A program made the position numbers and the translations under genes. The notes below the pieces were generated by a model. The model saw only the letters and a list, made by a program, of their open reading frames with translations. It was not told where the DNA came from and did no database searches. Positions 12,406 through 22,437 of a DNA stretch of 64,000 bases are shown here, one piece after another. The stretch lies in contig CP136061.1 in the NCBI GenBank assembly GCA_032622095.1, positions 259,380,077 to 259,444,076 of the forward strand, given 5' to 3'. The DNA comes from Siphonodentalium dalli (lineage: Eukaryota > Mollusca > Scaphopoda > Gadilida > Siphonodentaliidae). The number at the start of each line of letters is the position of its first letter. Position 1 is the stretch's first letter.

Positions 12406-12827
12406 TATCCCGCCATTATGTTACCAGTCGAGTCTTTATACTAAGGTATGTTCCTGGCAGTCCAGTGAGCAGGTGTGCTGTTCGTGGACCATGCCCTGAG
12501 TTATCGCATCCGACATCCCCTTTAACATTATAGCACAAAAACAAAACACACATATGCGCTACCTGGCGTTCAATGCCGACTTAGGGTCATCTCAGCAATG
12601 CGTTCTCATTGTCACACAGCGAGACAATCGAGTAAAGTCTACTCGAGTGGTAAAATGTATAGAACGTACATTACGATTAGGATTACGATCAAGCGTGGAC
12701 GTGAATATTCTCGATTATGGCGTGTTGAAAGATACAGGGATGTTCAGTGTTCGACTTCCGGCTACACGCACTTACATTGTAGTATATTTTCTCATGAATG
12801 AATCACTCTATTATATAAGTTCGCGTC
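12406..12827. repeat. Duplicated spacer between minisatellite blocks, copy 1
   Basis: About 420 bp of non-tandem sequence nearly identical to 14206-14294 joined to 15483-15811. It includes the uninterrupted site GCCCTGAGTTATCGCATCCG at about 12495, the empty counterpart of the hAT-1 insertion at 14295. It holds an open frame of about 90 codons, but copy 2 has a one-base insertion (CAATGACCGAC for CAATGCCGAC) that shifts the frame, arguing against coding. A TATATAAG follows near 12814. Confidence 0.9.
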
Positions 12828-14205
12828 AGCCGGTGTGTTGTTCATTCCAGTCCAGGGAGCCGGTGTGATGTTCATTCCAGTCATGGGAGCCGATGGGGTG
12901 TTCATTCCAGTCCATGGAGCCGATGTGGTGTTCATTCCAGTCCAGGGAGCCGGTTTGGTGTTAATTCCAGTCCAGTGATCCGGTGTGGTGTTCATTCCAT
13001 TCCAGGGAGCCAATGTGGTGTTCATTCCAGTCCTTGGAGCCGATGTTGTGTTCATTCCAGTCCAGGGAGCCGATGTGGTGTTCATTCCTGTCCAGGGAGC
13101 CGATGTGGTGTCGTTCCAGTCCAGGGAGCATATGTGGTGTTCATTCCAGTCCAGGGAGTGAACGTGGTGTTCATTCCAGTCCATGGAGCCGATGTGGTGT
13201 TCATTCCAGTCCAGGGAGCCGGTGTGGTGTTAATTCCAGTCCATGGATCCGGTGTGGTGTTCATTCCATTCCAGGGAGCCGATGTGGTGTTCATTCCAGT
13301 CCTTGGAGCCGATGTGGTGTTCATTCCAGTCCAGGGAGCCGATGTGGTGTTCACTCCAGTCCAGTAAGCCGGTGTGGTGTTCATTCCAGTCCAGGGAGCC
13401 GATGTGGTGTTCATTCCTGTCCAGGGAGCCGATGTGGTGTCGTTCCAGTCCAGGGAGCCTATGTGGAGTTCATTCCAGTCCAGGGAGCCGGTGTGGTGTT
13501 CATTCCAGTCCAGGGAGCCGATGTTGTGTTCTTTCCAGTCCAGGAAGCCGATGTGGTGTTCATTCCAGTCCAGGGAGCCGGTGTGGTGTTCATTCCAGCC
13601 CAGGGAGCCCGTGTGGTGTTAATTCCAGTCCAGGGAGCCGATGTGGTGTTCTTTCCATCCAGTGAGCCGATGTGGAGTTCATTCCAGTCTAGGGAGCCGA
13701 CGTGGTGTTAATTCCAGTCCAGTGAGCCGGTTTGGTGTTCATTCCAGTCCAAGGAGCCGGTGTGGTGTTCATTCCAGACCAGGGAGCCGGTGTGCTGTTC
13801 ATTCCACCCAGGGAGCCGTCGTGGTGTTCATTCCAGTCCAGGGAGCGGTGTGGTGTTAATTCCAGTCCAGTGAGCCGGTATGGTGTTCATTCCAGTCCAG
13901 GGAGCCGTCGTGGCGTTCATTCCAGTCCAGGGAGCCGCTGTAGTGTTCATCCCAGTCCAGGGAACCAGTGTGATGTTCATTCCCGTCCATGGAGCCGGTG
14001 TGGTGTTCATTCCAGTCCAGGGAGCCGGTTTGGTGTCAGTTTCAGCCCAGGGAGCCGGTGTGGTGTTCATTCCAGTCCAGGGAGCCAGTATGTTGTTCAT
14101 TCCAGTCCAGGGAACCGGTATGGTGTCGTGTACCCCGCCATCGGGTTACAAGTCGACTATTTATACGGGTGTGTATTACTGCCAGTCCAGTGAGCCGTAC
14201 CCCGC
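12828..14205. repeat. 30-bp minisatellite, block 2 (about 45 units)
   Basis: Same 30-bp unit as block 1, including the same ordered variants (GATGGGGTG, GGTTTGGTGTTAA, GATCCGGTG). It therefore arose by duplication of a long segment rather than independent expansion. Units after 13700 are more diverged. The last few hundred bases contain a repeated CCCCGCCAT ... GGTTACAAGTCGA / CCCCGCCATTATGTTACCAG motif marking the transition into the spacer. Confidence 0.95.
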
Positions 14206-15811
14206 CATTATGTTACCAGTCGAGTCTTTATACTAAGGTATGTTCCTGGCAGTCCAGTGGGCAGGTGTGCTGTTCGTGGACCATGCCCTGAGTTCAGGGA
14301 TGTGGCTAGATGGTCTCCGCTGGGGGGGTGTCCACCTTGGAAATTTCCTGCACCCCCCCCCCCTTGAGTCGGAATCACACCAACATAATTCCATTTGCAC
14401 CCCCCCCCCCCCCCTTCAGTCGGAACCACACCAACACAACTTTTTGCATAATTCCATTTGCACCCCCCCCCCCCCCTTGAGTCGGAATCGCACCAACACA
14501 ACTTTTTGCATAATTCCATTTGCACCCCCCACCTTGTACCTCATGCTCAGGCCTAATTTCCTATATATTCATAAGCCATGCTTTTATTTTCCCAGTATGA
14601 GAACATTAAGATATTTTAATCTGAAAATTGCCCCCAAAAAAAAACAACTAGTGATCTAATTCCAGACAAATGCACACAACAACCGACAACAGACCAGGAA
14701 ACACCGGGCCGACCATGGTTGTTTGGCCCGGTGTGAGAAAATTTTGAAAACTATATACAAGAAAATCGCAAATCCTAGCATCTAGACTGGCCTCAACTGA
14801 AGCTTTCCTAGTGTTGGAAATTTCAAACCTCATGCTCCCCCTCAGGTTGGAAAATTCTTCAACTGATGACCATTTATGTCTACAAGTTTGACCAAATGTA
14901 GTAAAATATTGTTTTGCTAAACTAATTAGCAGTTTTGTATTGGCCATGTGGATGGGACAATGACACACCGGGCCGACCATGGTTCGGCCCGGTGTGCGAA
15001 AATTTTGAAATCTGAACAAGAAAATCGCAAAATCCTAACATCTAGACTAGCCTCAAGCCTTCCTACTGTTGGAAATTTCCAACTGATGACAATTCCAATG
15101 ACAATGTTGACCAATTGTATGACAATATTGTTTTCTTAAATTAACTAGAAGTTTTTGACTGGCCACGGGGGAGGGACCAGGACACAAGCTTTCCAAGTGT
15201 TGGAAATTTCCAACCTGTCACCCCCCCCTAAGGTTGGAAAATTTCCAACTGATGTCCATTATAGGAACATATGCAAATAGTGGTCGAAAAACAATAAATT
15301 CCCCCCAATAAATTGTTTTATAATCAAACTACAAGAACATTTTCAACCTATTGTTGGTGTGAAATTTCGTTGTGGCAGGTATGAAATTTCCAACTATTGA
15401 AAATATAGCTCTCTGCTGGGGGGGTGAGACACCCCCCCCCCCCATACCCCCCCCCCCCTCTAGCCACATCCCTGCCTGAGTTATCGCATCCGACATCCCC
15501 TTTAACATTATAGCACAAAAACAAAACACACATATGCGCTACCTGGCGTTCAATGACCGACTTAGGGTCATCTCAGCAATGCGTTCTCATTGTCACACAG
15601 CGAGACAATCGAGTAAAGTCTACTCGAGTGGTAAAATGTATAGAACGTACATTACGATTAGGATTACGATCAAGCGTGGACGTGAATATTCTCGATTATG
15701 GCGTGTTGAAAGATACAGGGATGTTCAGTGTTCGACTTCCGGCTACACGCACTTACATTGTAGTATATTTTCTCATGAATGAATCACTCTAGTATATAAG
15801 TGCGCGTCAGA
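14206..15811. repeat. Duplicated spacer, copy 2, split by a hAT-1 insertion
   Basis: 14206-14294 and 15483-15811 together reproduce spacer copy 1 (12406-12827) with only a few differences. The intervening sequence is the transposon at 14295-15474 plus its 8-bp target duplication. Beyond 15812 the sequence is no longer shared with copy 1, which returns to minisatellite there. Confidence 0.9.
14295..15474 (-). mobile_element. hAT-1 element, intact ends, with matching empty site
   Basis: 1180 bp bounded by CAGGGATGTGGCTAGA and its reverse complement TCTAGCCACATCCCTG. The 8-bp TSD is CCTGAGTT (14287-14294 and 15475-15482). The paralogous spacer at about 12490-12510 carries the single uninterrupted target. 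The interior has poly-C/poly-G tracts, repeated TTGGAAATTTCCAAC palindromes, and two copies of a GC-rich palindrome centred on CCATGG (about 14703 and 14968). No transposase frame is present, so it is a non-autonomous derivative. Confidence 0.95.
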
Positions 15812-16040
15812 AAACAAAAGATCGTGGCGTCCAAGTGAACAAAGCACCAGTTTATTTAGAGGGGATGTTTCTTCGTTCGATATATTGACATCGCTCGTTA
15901 CGATAAAACATGCGAACTTCCATGAAATGTTTCCGTGTCAGGAAGTAGTTCATATTTTCCGCGAGGTTGTCACGTATCTCAGTTCGAAATGCTTTCAGAT
16001 AATTGATATTTGTGTACCGGGTACTTATAGTGGGCTCACT
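15786..16040 (+). repeat. Dispersed repeat with TATATAAG, copy 1
   Basis: A TATATAAG at about 15793 is followed by AAGTGAACA, CGATATAT, ATCGCTCGTTACGA, AACATGCGAACTTCC, TTTCCGTG, CACGTATCTC and GTTCGAAATGCTTTCA. The same blocks occur in the same order at 17514-17830. A TATA-like box followed by conserved sequence resembles a retroelement LTR or promoter repeat. That assignment is inference; no adjacent gag or pol was seen. Confidence 0.6.
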
Positions 16041-16304
16041 TCAGATGCATGCGAAGGAATCAGACAGCATATTGATAATGCTAGGTTTTTGCTTCACAAA
16101 TATGAATTTTTATTCATTATTATCTGTAAAGTTTAAGCACTTTGAGAATTGGTCGAGGGTTGTGCCAATGTGTGCACACGCTTGGGGATCGACTACCTCA
16201 TATGTGACATTACTGACAGCTCTGTCAGAGGTCAGTCCACATCTTCAGTTTTCCAAAAAAAGAAGAGGTACGGTCAAATCTTAATTCGTGTGGGTCTATT
16301 AGGG

Positions 16305-16690
16305 TTCTTTCATACACTGGCAAGTTTGAGCGGCATATTTTTTCAGGCATTTTCTCATAGAAAATAGTGTCAGAATATGAACGGAAAGATGAATATAACA
16401 TGCATCATACCACAGCCAACTACATGAGAAGTAAAACTATGTACTGTAGTTCCACTGTCACTGTCAATATTTGCCTGTAAAAAGCATGCAATTATCTCGC
16501 AAGAATCAATCATACAGATATATTAAGGTTATGTGATAGTAGCACCGTTACATGTGGAACTATACCGAAATCAGGTATAGTGCCAAATTTGGTTTCGAGT
16601 CACAATCACGAACAGTGATGAATTATATGCATCCTGATAACCTACTTCTAAATAAAACAATATACTGCATGATATAGGTAGTATAAACTT
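16305..16690. mobile_element. Family E MITE, partial copy
   Basis: Contains ACACTGGCAAGTTTGAGCGG, GTCAGAATATGAACGGAA, GCATGCAATTATCTCGCAAG and ATGTGGAACTA, matching the family E copies at 40970-41711 and 41712-42133. The left end is weak and the right end was not resolved. Confidence 0.65.
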
Positions 16691-16762
16691 CAGTATACAA
16701 TGTATAATTGCCATTTCTGATGATATATTTGGAGAGAAAACAGGCATGAGGAAACCAATATA

Positions 16763-16941
16763 AAAAATTTGTCAAGTCACAAGTAGAAACAGCCAATCAC
16801 CGCTCAGTGTTAGAATCGAGGTCAGGTCATAATGAATATTAAAATGAGGACCTCGATTCTAACACTGAGCGGTGATTGGCTGTTTCTACTATGTCAGTCA
16901 TGAATATTAAAATTAGGAACTTTGTGACTTGACAAATTTTT
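16763..16941. repeat. Hairpin MITE with perfect 41-bp arms
   Basis: 16783-16823 is the exact reverse complement of 16849-16889. Outside these, AAAAATTTGTCAAGTCACAA (16763-16782) pairs with 16922-16941. The arms include AGCCAATCACCGCTCAGTG. Spacer ATGAATATTAAAAT occurs both in the loop and between inner and outer right arms, suggesting a small internal duplication. Confidence 0.9.
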
Positions 16942-17513
16942 GTTTTAAAGTTGGAATTATCGACAGATTTCTCCTCTATATAAATTGTTTACTGACGATC
17001 TGTTGATTTGTATGAGTAAATAAATTATTAGCCAACAAGAAATCACTGAGCGCTAAACGTTTAGTTGATCGTTTGGCCGATTTTTAATTATAGTAAGCCG
17101 CGCGGGGGTGAAGTTATAAGAAGATTTCCGACATTTTGTTCTGAGCCGGATCAAAATGAAAATTTACGGTCTTCGGAGCCAATATTCGGTGGTTAAAAAA
17201 TTATCAAATGCTATGTATATGAATGGTTTTGATGGGAGTTTGTGGTATTGATTGAAAGATGAATTCTTCGCCGATACATCCGTGGTTATATCTGTGGCAT
17301 TACTGGTGTGAATGAGCTATATTTGATCGATCGGCGAGTGATGGTAAAAAGGTGAATTTCTACAGTTACCCTTGTGTTATTATTATACCATCAGCGTGAA
17401 GCAGGCGCGTATATAGTAGCGGCGTATATGGGCAGCGCAAAAGGGGGGCGGACAGCGGAGCGCGTCACAGGCCCATGTGACCTGAGCCAACGAACTTGTT
17501 TGTCGCTATACCA

Positions 17514-17830
17514 TTATATAAGAGAGGGACAAATATTGGACAAAGAGGCGAGACAAAACTTACAATCGTGTCGTCGAAGTGAACAGACTAGCAGTTAACA
17601 GCCGGAATGTTCTTTCGGTCGATATATAACCATCGCTCGTTACGAATAAACATGCGAACTTCCGTAAACTGTTTCCGTGCCAGGACCTGATTAAAAATGT
17701 TCCCATAGTATGTCACGCTACTCACGTATCTCCGTTCGAAATGCTTTCAAGTACTCGAGATTTGTGTACTTATAATGGGCTCAATACCGCTACATGCGAT
17801 ATATGTCGAGAATATCATGGCTTGTTTCGA
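17514..17830 (+). repeat. Dispersed repeat with TATATAAG, copy 2
   Basis: Second, diverged copy of the repeat at 15786-16040: TATATAAGAG at 17515, GAAGTGAACA, CGATATATAACCATCGCTCG, CATGCGAACTTCCGTAAAC, TCACGTATCTCCGTTCGAAA. It is preceded by a GC-rich tract with GGACAGCGGAGCGCGT, which reappears near 42680 in the first intron of the iminopeptidase gene. Confidence 0.55.
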
Positions 17831-18607
17831 CTGATTATCGTTGAGTGCTGACAAACACCACGTAGCCGTTCCATTTCTATTTGCCACTCCAATACGAAAT
17901 CCGTCCTTGTAACGCCCTCTTGGTGTATACTGCGAGCGTGTATTTCAGAGGGAGCATATGTCGCGATGTATATTCACGTATCGCTTTGCGGTTATTTCGG
18001 CTGGCGTCTCGACTTGATTTATTGAACGCGATATTTTTTTCATGTTAAGAAGACTTTTAGTGCGTGCCGAGTTTTTGAAACGGGAATTCGCTCGTTAACC
18101 CTTAGCACAATGCGCGCTATGTGTTTATATTGTTGTTTAACCTGCTTTGTTGCATTGTTATTCGAACATTTTTCCTTTATTTTCACGGAAAGCTATCTAC
18201 TAGTATTTTGCATGGGGTTTGAGAATGGTATAAGAAATTTAATTCACACATGAACCCTTTGAGCTGTTTAATTATATCGGCGTTTAACATGTTATTTAAG
18301 TTCGTTTAGTGAACTTTTTCATTTAGTTACACGCGACAAATATCAGCATTTGATATTATAAATGAATTGCATTGGGATGGTGGCGATTAACCAACTCCCA
18401 CGCTACTCCTTCGTGGTGTTTGTAAATATTGAGGTTTGGTGAACTTTAGTTTTGGTCTCTGAACTTGTTTTCATTTCTTTGAATGCGGAATATATCTCAG
18501 CTATGAATAGAGATGTTATTAAGAAAGGTTCCAACACTAATCCTTCACAATTAGTTGTTTAACATACAATGTGGCCTTATTCTAAATATCATTTTTATTT
18601 CTTTAAT
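17831..18607. other. Intergenic, no feature seen
   Basis: No exon, repeat family or RNA gene recognised. Confidence 0.5.
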
Positions 18608-18935
18608 AACCACCATGTTACCATATGGCCTTCATGGGACCATATTTTATTTAACCCCATGGGTCCATATTTGCATTAACCCCCATGGGACCATATTTTA
18701 ATTAACCTTGACCAGCTATGATATATATAATTAATGATCGTGGTACCATTTTAATTAACCATCATGGGGCCAAGTTTTATTAACCCTCATGGGACAACAT
18801 TTTATTTAAACATCATGTGACCATATTTTAAGTTACCTTCGTCGGACCATATTTTAATTAACCCTCTCTGTGTGTGACAATGTTTGAATTAACCTTCAGG
18901 AACCTTACATATTTTTAATTAACCCTCTTGAAATG
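18608..18935. repeat. Degenerate tandem repeat, unit about 35-45 bp
   Basis: Repeated occurrences of CATGGGACCATATTTTA followed by TTAACC at about 18630, 18665, 18685, 18750, 18785, 18825 and 18850. Units are strongly diverged, indicating an old array. Confidence 0.75.
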
Positions 18936-19039
18936 CTATATTTTCAAAGTTGATATCAGGAGTGCATTACATGAGACCATCTTAGATCATCATTACACCC
19001 TCTTATGCTGTATATTGACAAATATATCTGACCCAGTCG

Positions 19040-19400
19040 TAGGAGGTGATGGACTAAATGTGATTAAACGTACTCGGTATTTGCGTACTTGGACGAACTA
19101 AATTCGGTTATAAACGTACTCGGTATTTGTGTACTTGAATCATATACGAAGATCGATAATTTTGGGCCTGATTATTATTTTTTCATGTTATTTCATGCAT
19201 TATTCAGACCTCTATTTCAATAGAAATTAGAACAGGTATTTGCGTACTTGTGTGGACTAAATGTTATTAGAAACGTACTCGGTATTTGCGTACTTGCACC
19301 ATGTAACGAACATCATTTGGCCTGATTATAATTCTGCATGTTATTTCATGCCCTATTTATACTTGTACCTCTATTGCAATAGAAATTAGAACAAATAACA
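19040..19400. repeat. Degenerate direct repeats
   Basis: AAACGTACTCGGTATTTG occurs three times with CGTACTTG following, and a longer block ending GGCCTGATTATAATT ... CATGTTATTTCATGC ... CAATAGAAATTAGAACA occurs twice about 190 bp apart. No coding potential. Confidence 0.75.
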
Positions 19401-20752
19401 AAGAAAGGATACATGCCAGCCGAAAACAATTCAAATGTCGTATAAGAGAACCGATATATCAACAATTTGGTGTATTTGCCGCGAGCTAGCAGCGCGTCGA
19501 CATAATAACGTGTCAATAGTCAAGGCGTTCGTCACTTTTTTGGCAATGGGTGTGTGTATATTGGTGTAGCAGTGCAATGGTCGTTGCATGTTTGGAGATG
19601 ATGAACACTTCAACCAATTGGAACGTATGCGTCCTTTGTGAACACATATCATACGAGACGAATGGTGTGTAAATATTTTAAATTAAACTTTAGTTTGGCA
19701 CGTCCGATTTAAAAAATGTGTTCACATCCATTCTCACAAAGTGCACAGTATACACACATGCAAAAATATCACATACAATCAACTACATAGGCGTTACCTA
19801 TAATATACACATTTTTCACTACATTAAAGCTGCAATATATTTTGTATAATGCCTAATAATATTATCTTGATGGCGTTACCATTTCTGACTATGGTTTTCT
19901 TGTATTCCGAATGGGCCTCACATGAAGAAGTGCATTATCACTGCTTTGGGTGACTACTACTGGCGATTTTATTCTCTGCCGAGTTTCGAGATTATTTTTG
20001 AGGGATGATTCCTATTCTATATTGAGACATGGCGGCATAAATCGTCAAAATCAACAACATTATAACAGTAGTTCGTGATTTTCATAACGCTATCGTGAAA
20101 TTATAGTCACTGATCATCAGTATGTGTACAAAAACATTAAAACTAATCCCGAAATATACAGAAATTGACAATGCATTTTCAGACTCCGATTCTCTGCCGA
20201 GTTCTCGGTTCTCTGCGAATAACTCGATTCTTCTGTCTATAAAGTAGTGCATGTCATCAGCTTGATTTCTGTCAACATGACTACAAAATTAGTTATAAAC
20301 CTGATATTTTGGTGAAAGGCGGCATTGACATAGGTATTTCAGATCCATTAGCACTTCCGATAGAATGCACATGGGTCAAAGAGGATTTAACATAAAATAT
20401 TATTTTGTTAATTTATAAATGGAATTTACCCGGTTATGGGTTATAACTAAATTTGTACACTTGTTGTTTAGGGCATATTATATATTAGTCATTTAAAACA
20501 CCCTGTTGAAGTCAAGTTTACATTATTATACCCATAAACACACGAGAGACATCCGGGCTCGTATTTACCAGCTCTGCTTATATATATAGTCCAGGTATAG
20601 ATTATACCGAGCGATGTTTAAGCATTTTATATCTTAGTCCATAGAAACATGCCATGCTATTGAGAATATAGAATATATACAAACGATCGTAGGAGAAGGA
20701 ACACAGATAATTATGCATACACAATATACAACGATCTACCGAGTCCCGAGCA
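19401..20752. other. Intergenic, no feature seen
   Basis: No gene or structured repeat could be supported. Confidence 0.5.
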
Positions 20753-20880
20753 GCATGGTCATTATCATCACCGTCATCATCATCGTCATCATCATCAACA
20801 CAATCATAATCACCGTCTCATCGTCATCATCATCATTACCATAGGCATCGCCATCGTCGTCTCGCTCATCGTCGCCTCTT
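20753..20880. repeat. Imperfect CAT/CGT trinucleotide microsatellite
   Basis: Runs of ATCATC interleaved with CGTCATC over about 125 bp. No open frame continues on either side. Confidence 0.9.
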
Positions 20881-21289
20881 CTTTGTCATAGCCGAATGTT
20901 GCAGTGTATTGGATAGAGATCTCCGCGGCATAGGATTATCTAATGTAAGATAATTTGATGACAATCTTATAAATTGTCGACCGTCGGTTATGGTGTGTGT
21001 CGTAAACTCTGCCGAAGGTACCCTGTGTGTTCAGACGTTACCAAATAAACTATCCTATTTTTAAAATAAACATAGCTGGTGAATACGAGCCCTGTTGATA
21101 CACACAGCTCACTCAAAAATATAGATTTTCAATAGAACGGCATACAACACACATCAAAGCTGAACGGTGTAGTGTTCTAATCTATCCAGATGGTATATCC
21201 GGCTATTGGAAACACATTAGAACATACATAAATTCCTAGTGCGAGCAGCTTCTCCTAATGGTCTCGATTTATATTAGTTCACAGGGCCA

Positions 21290-22265
21290 GGAACCTACGT
21301 CATTAATTTAATATCTAAACCGTCGCCCCAGACGTTCAGGAACCTTCGTCACTAATGTAATCTCTAGACCATCGCTTCTGACGTTCATGAACCTACGTCA
21401 CTAATGTAATCTTTAAACCGTCGCTTCAGACGTTCAGGAACCTACGTCACTAATGTAATCTCTAAACCATTGCTTCAGACGTTCAGGAACCTACGCCACT
21501 AATGTAATCTTTAAACCGTCGCTTCAGACGTTCAGGAACCTACGCCACTAATGTAATCTCTAAACCATTGCTTCAGACGTTCAGGAACCTACGTCACTAA
21601 TGTAATCTCTAAACCATTGCTTCAGACGTTCGGGAACCTACGCCACTAATGTAATCTCTAAACCATTGCTTCAGACGTTCTGGAACCTACGTCACTAATG
21701 TAATCTTTAAACCGTCGCTTCAGACGTTCAGGAACCTACGCCACTAATGTAATCTCTAAACCATTGCTTCAGACGTTCAGGAACCTACGTCACTAATGTA
21801 ATCTCTAAACCATTGCTTCAGACGTTCGGGAACCTACGCCACTAATGTAATCTCTAAACCATTGCTTCAGACGTTCGGGAACCTACGTCACTAATGTAAT
21901 CTTTAAACCGTCGCTTCAGACGTTCAGGAACCTACGCCACTAATGTAATCTCTAAACCATTGCTTCAGACGTTCAGGAACCTACGTCACTAATGTAATCT
22001 CTAAACCATTGCTTCAGACGTTCGGGAACCTACGCCACTAATGTAATCTCTAAACCATTGCTTCAGACATTCAGGAACCTACGTCACTAATGTAATCTCT
22101 AAACCATTGCTTCAGACGTTCAGGAACCTACGCCACTAATGTAATCTCTAAACCATTGCTTCAGACGTTCAGGAACCTACGCCACTAATGTAATCTCTAA
22201 ACCATTGCTTCAGACGTTCAGGAACCTACGTCACTGATGTAATCTCTAAACCATTGCTTCAGACT
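21290..22265. repeat. 49-bp minisatellite, about 20 copies
   Basis: Units read GTTCAGGAACCTACGTCACT, AATGTAATCTCTAAACC, ATTGCTTCAGAC. Two recurrent variant pairs (ACGTCACT or ACGCCACT; CCATTGC or CCGTCGC) are arranged in a roughly repeating order, so higher-order duplication has occurred. It has no spacer diversity and is not a CRISPR array. Confidence 0.96.
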
Positions 22266-22437
22266 TTCGGATTGCTGCCATCTTGAACTGATGCAGTGGA
22301 TGATATTTGTTGCATGAGTTATTGCACTTACGAGTGATTGATTATTGGTAGTTTACGAATATCTTTAAACAGTGGAGGTGAGTTTGATGTCCAATTCGGG
22401 GCGCAATCGATACCTATTTTCCTTGTAAATATCAGTT

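Noticed and set aside
14208-14659. Frames with proline/glycine runs in hAT-1 elements
   Set aside because: Produced by poly-C and poly-G tracts; hAT-1 copies are non-coding and the frames are not conserved between copies.
21290-22265. Resemblance to a CRISPR array (regular repeats)
   Set aside because: There are no unique spacers; the 49-bp units are contiguous. The context is animal DNA with introns and MITEs.
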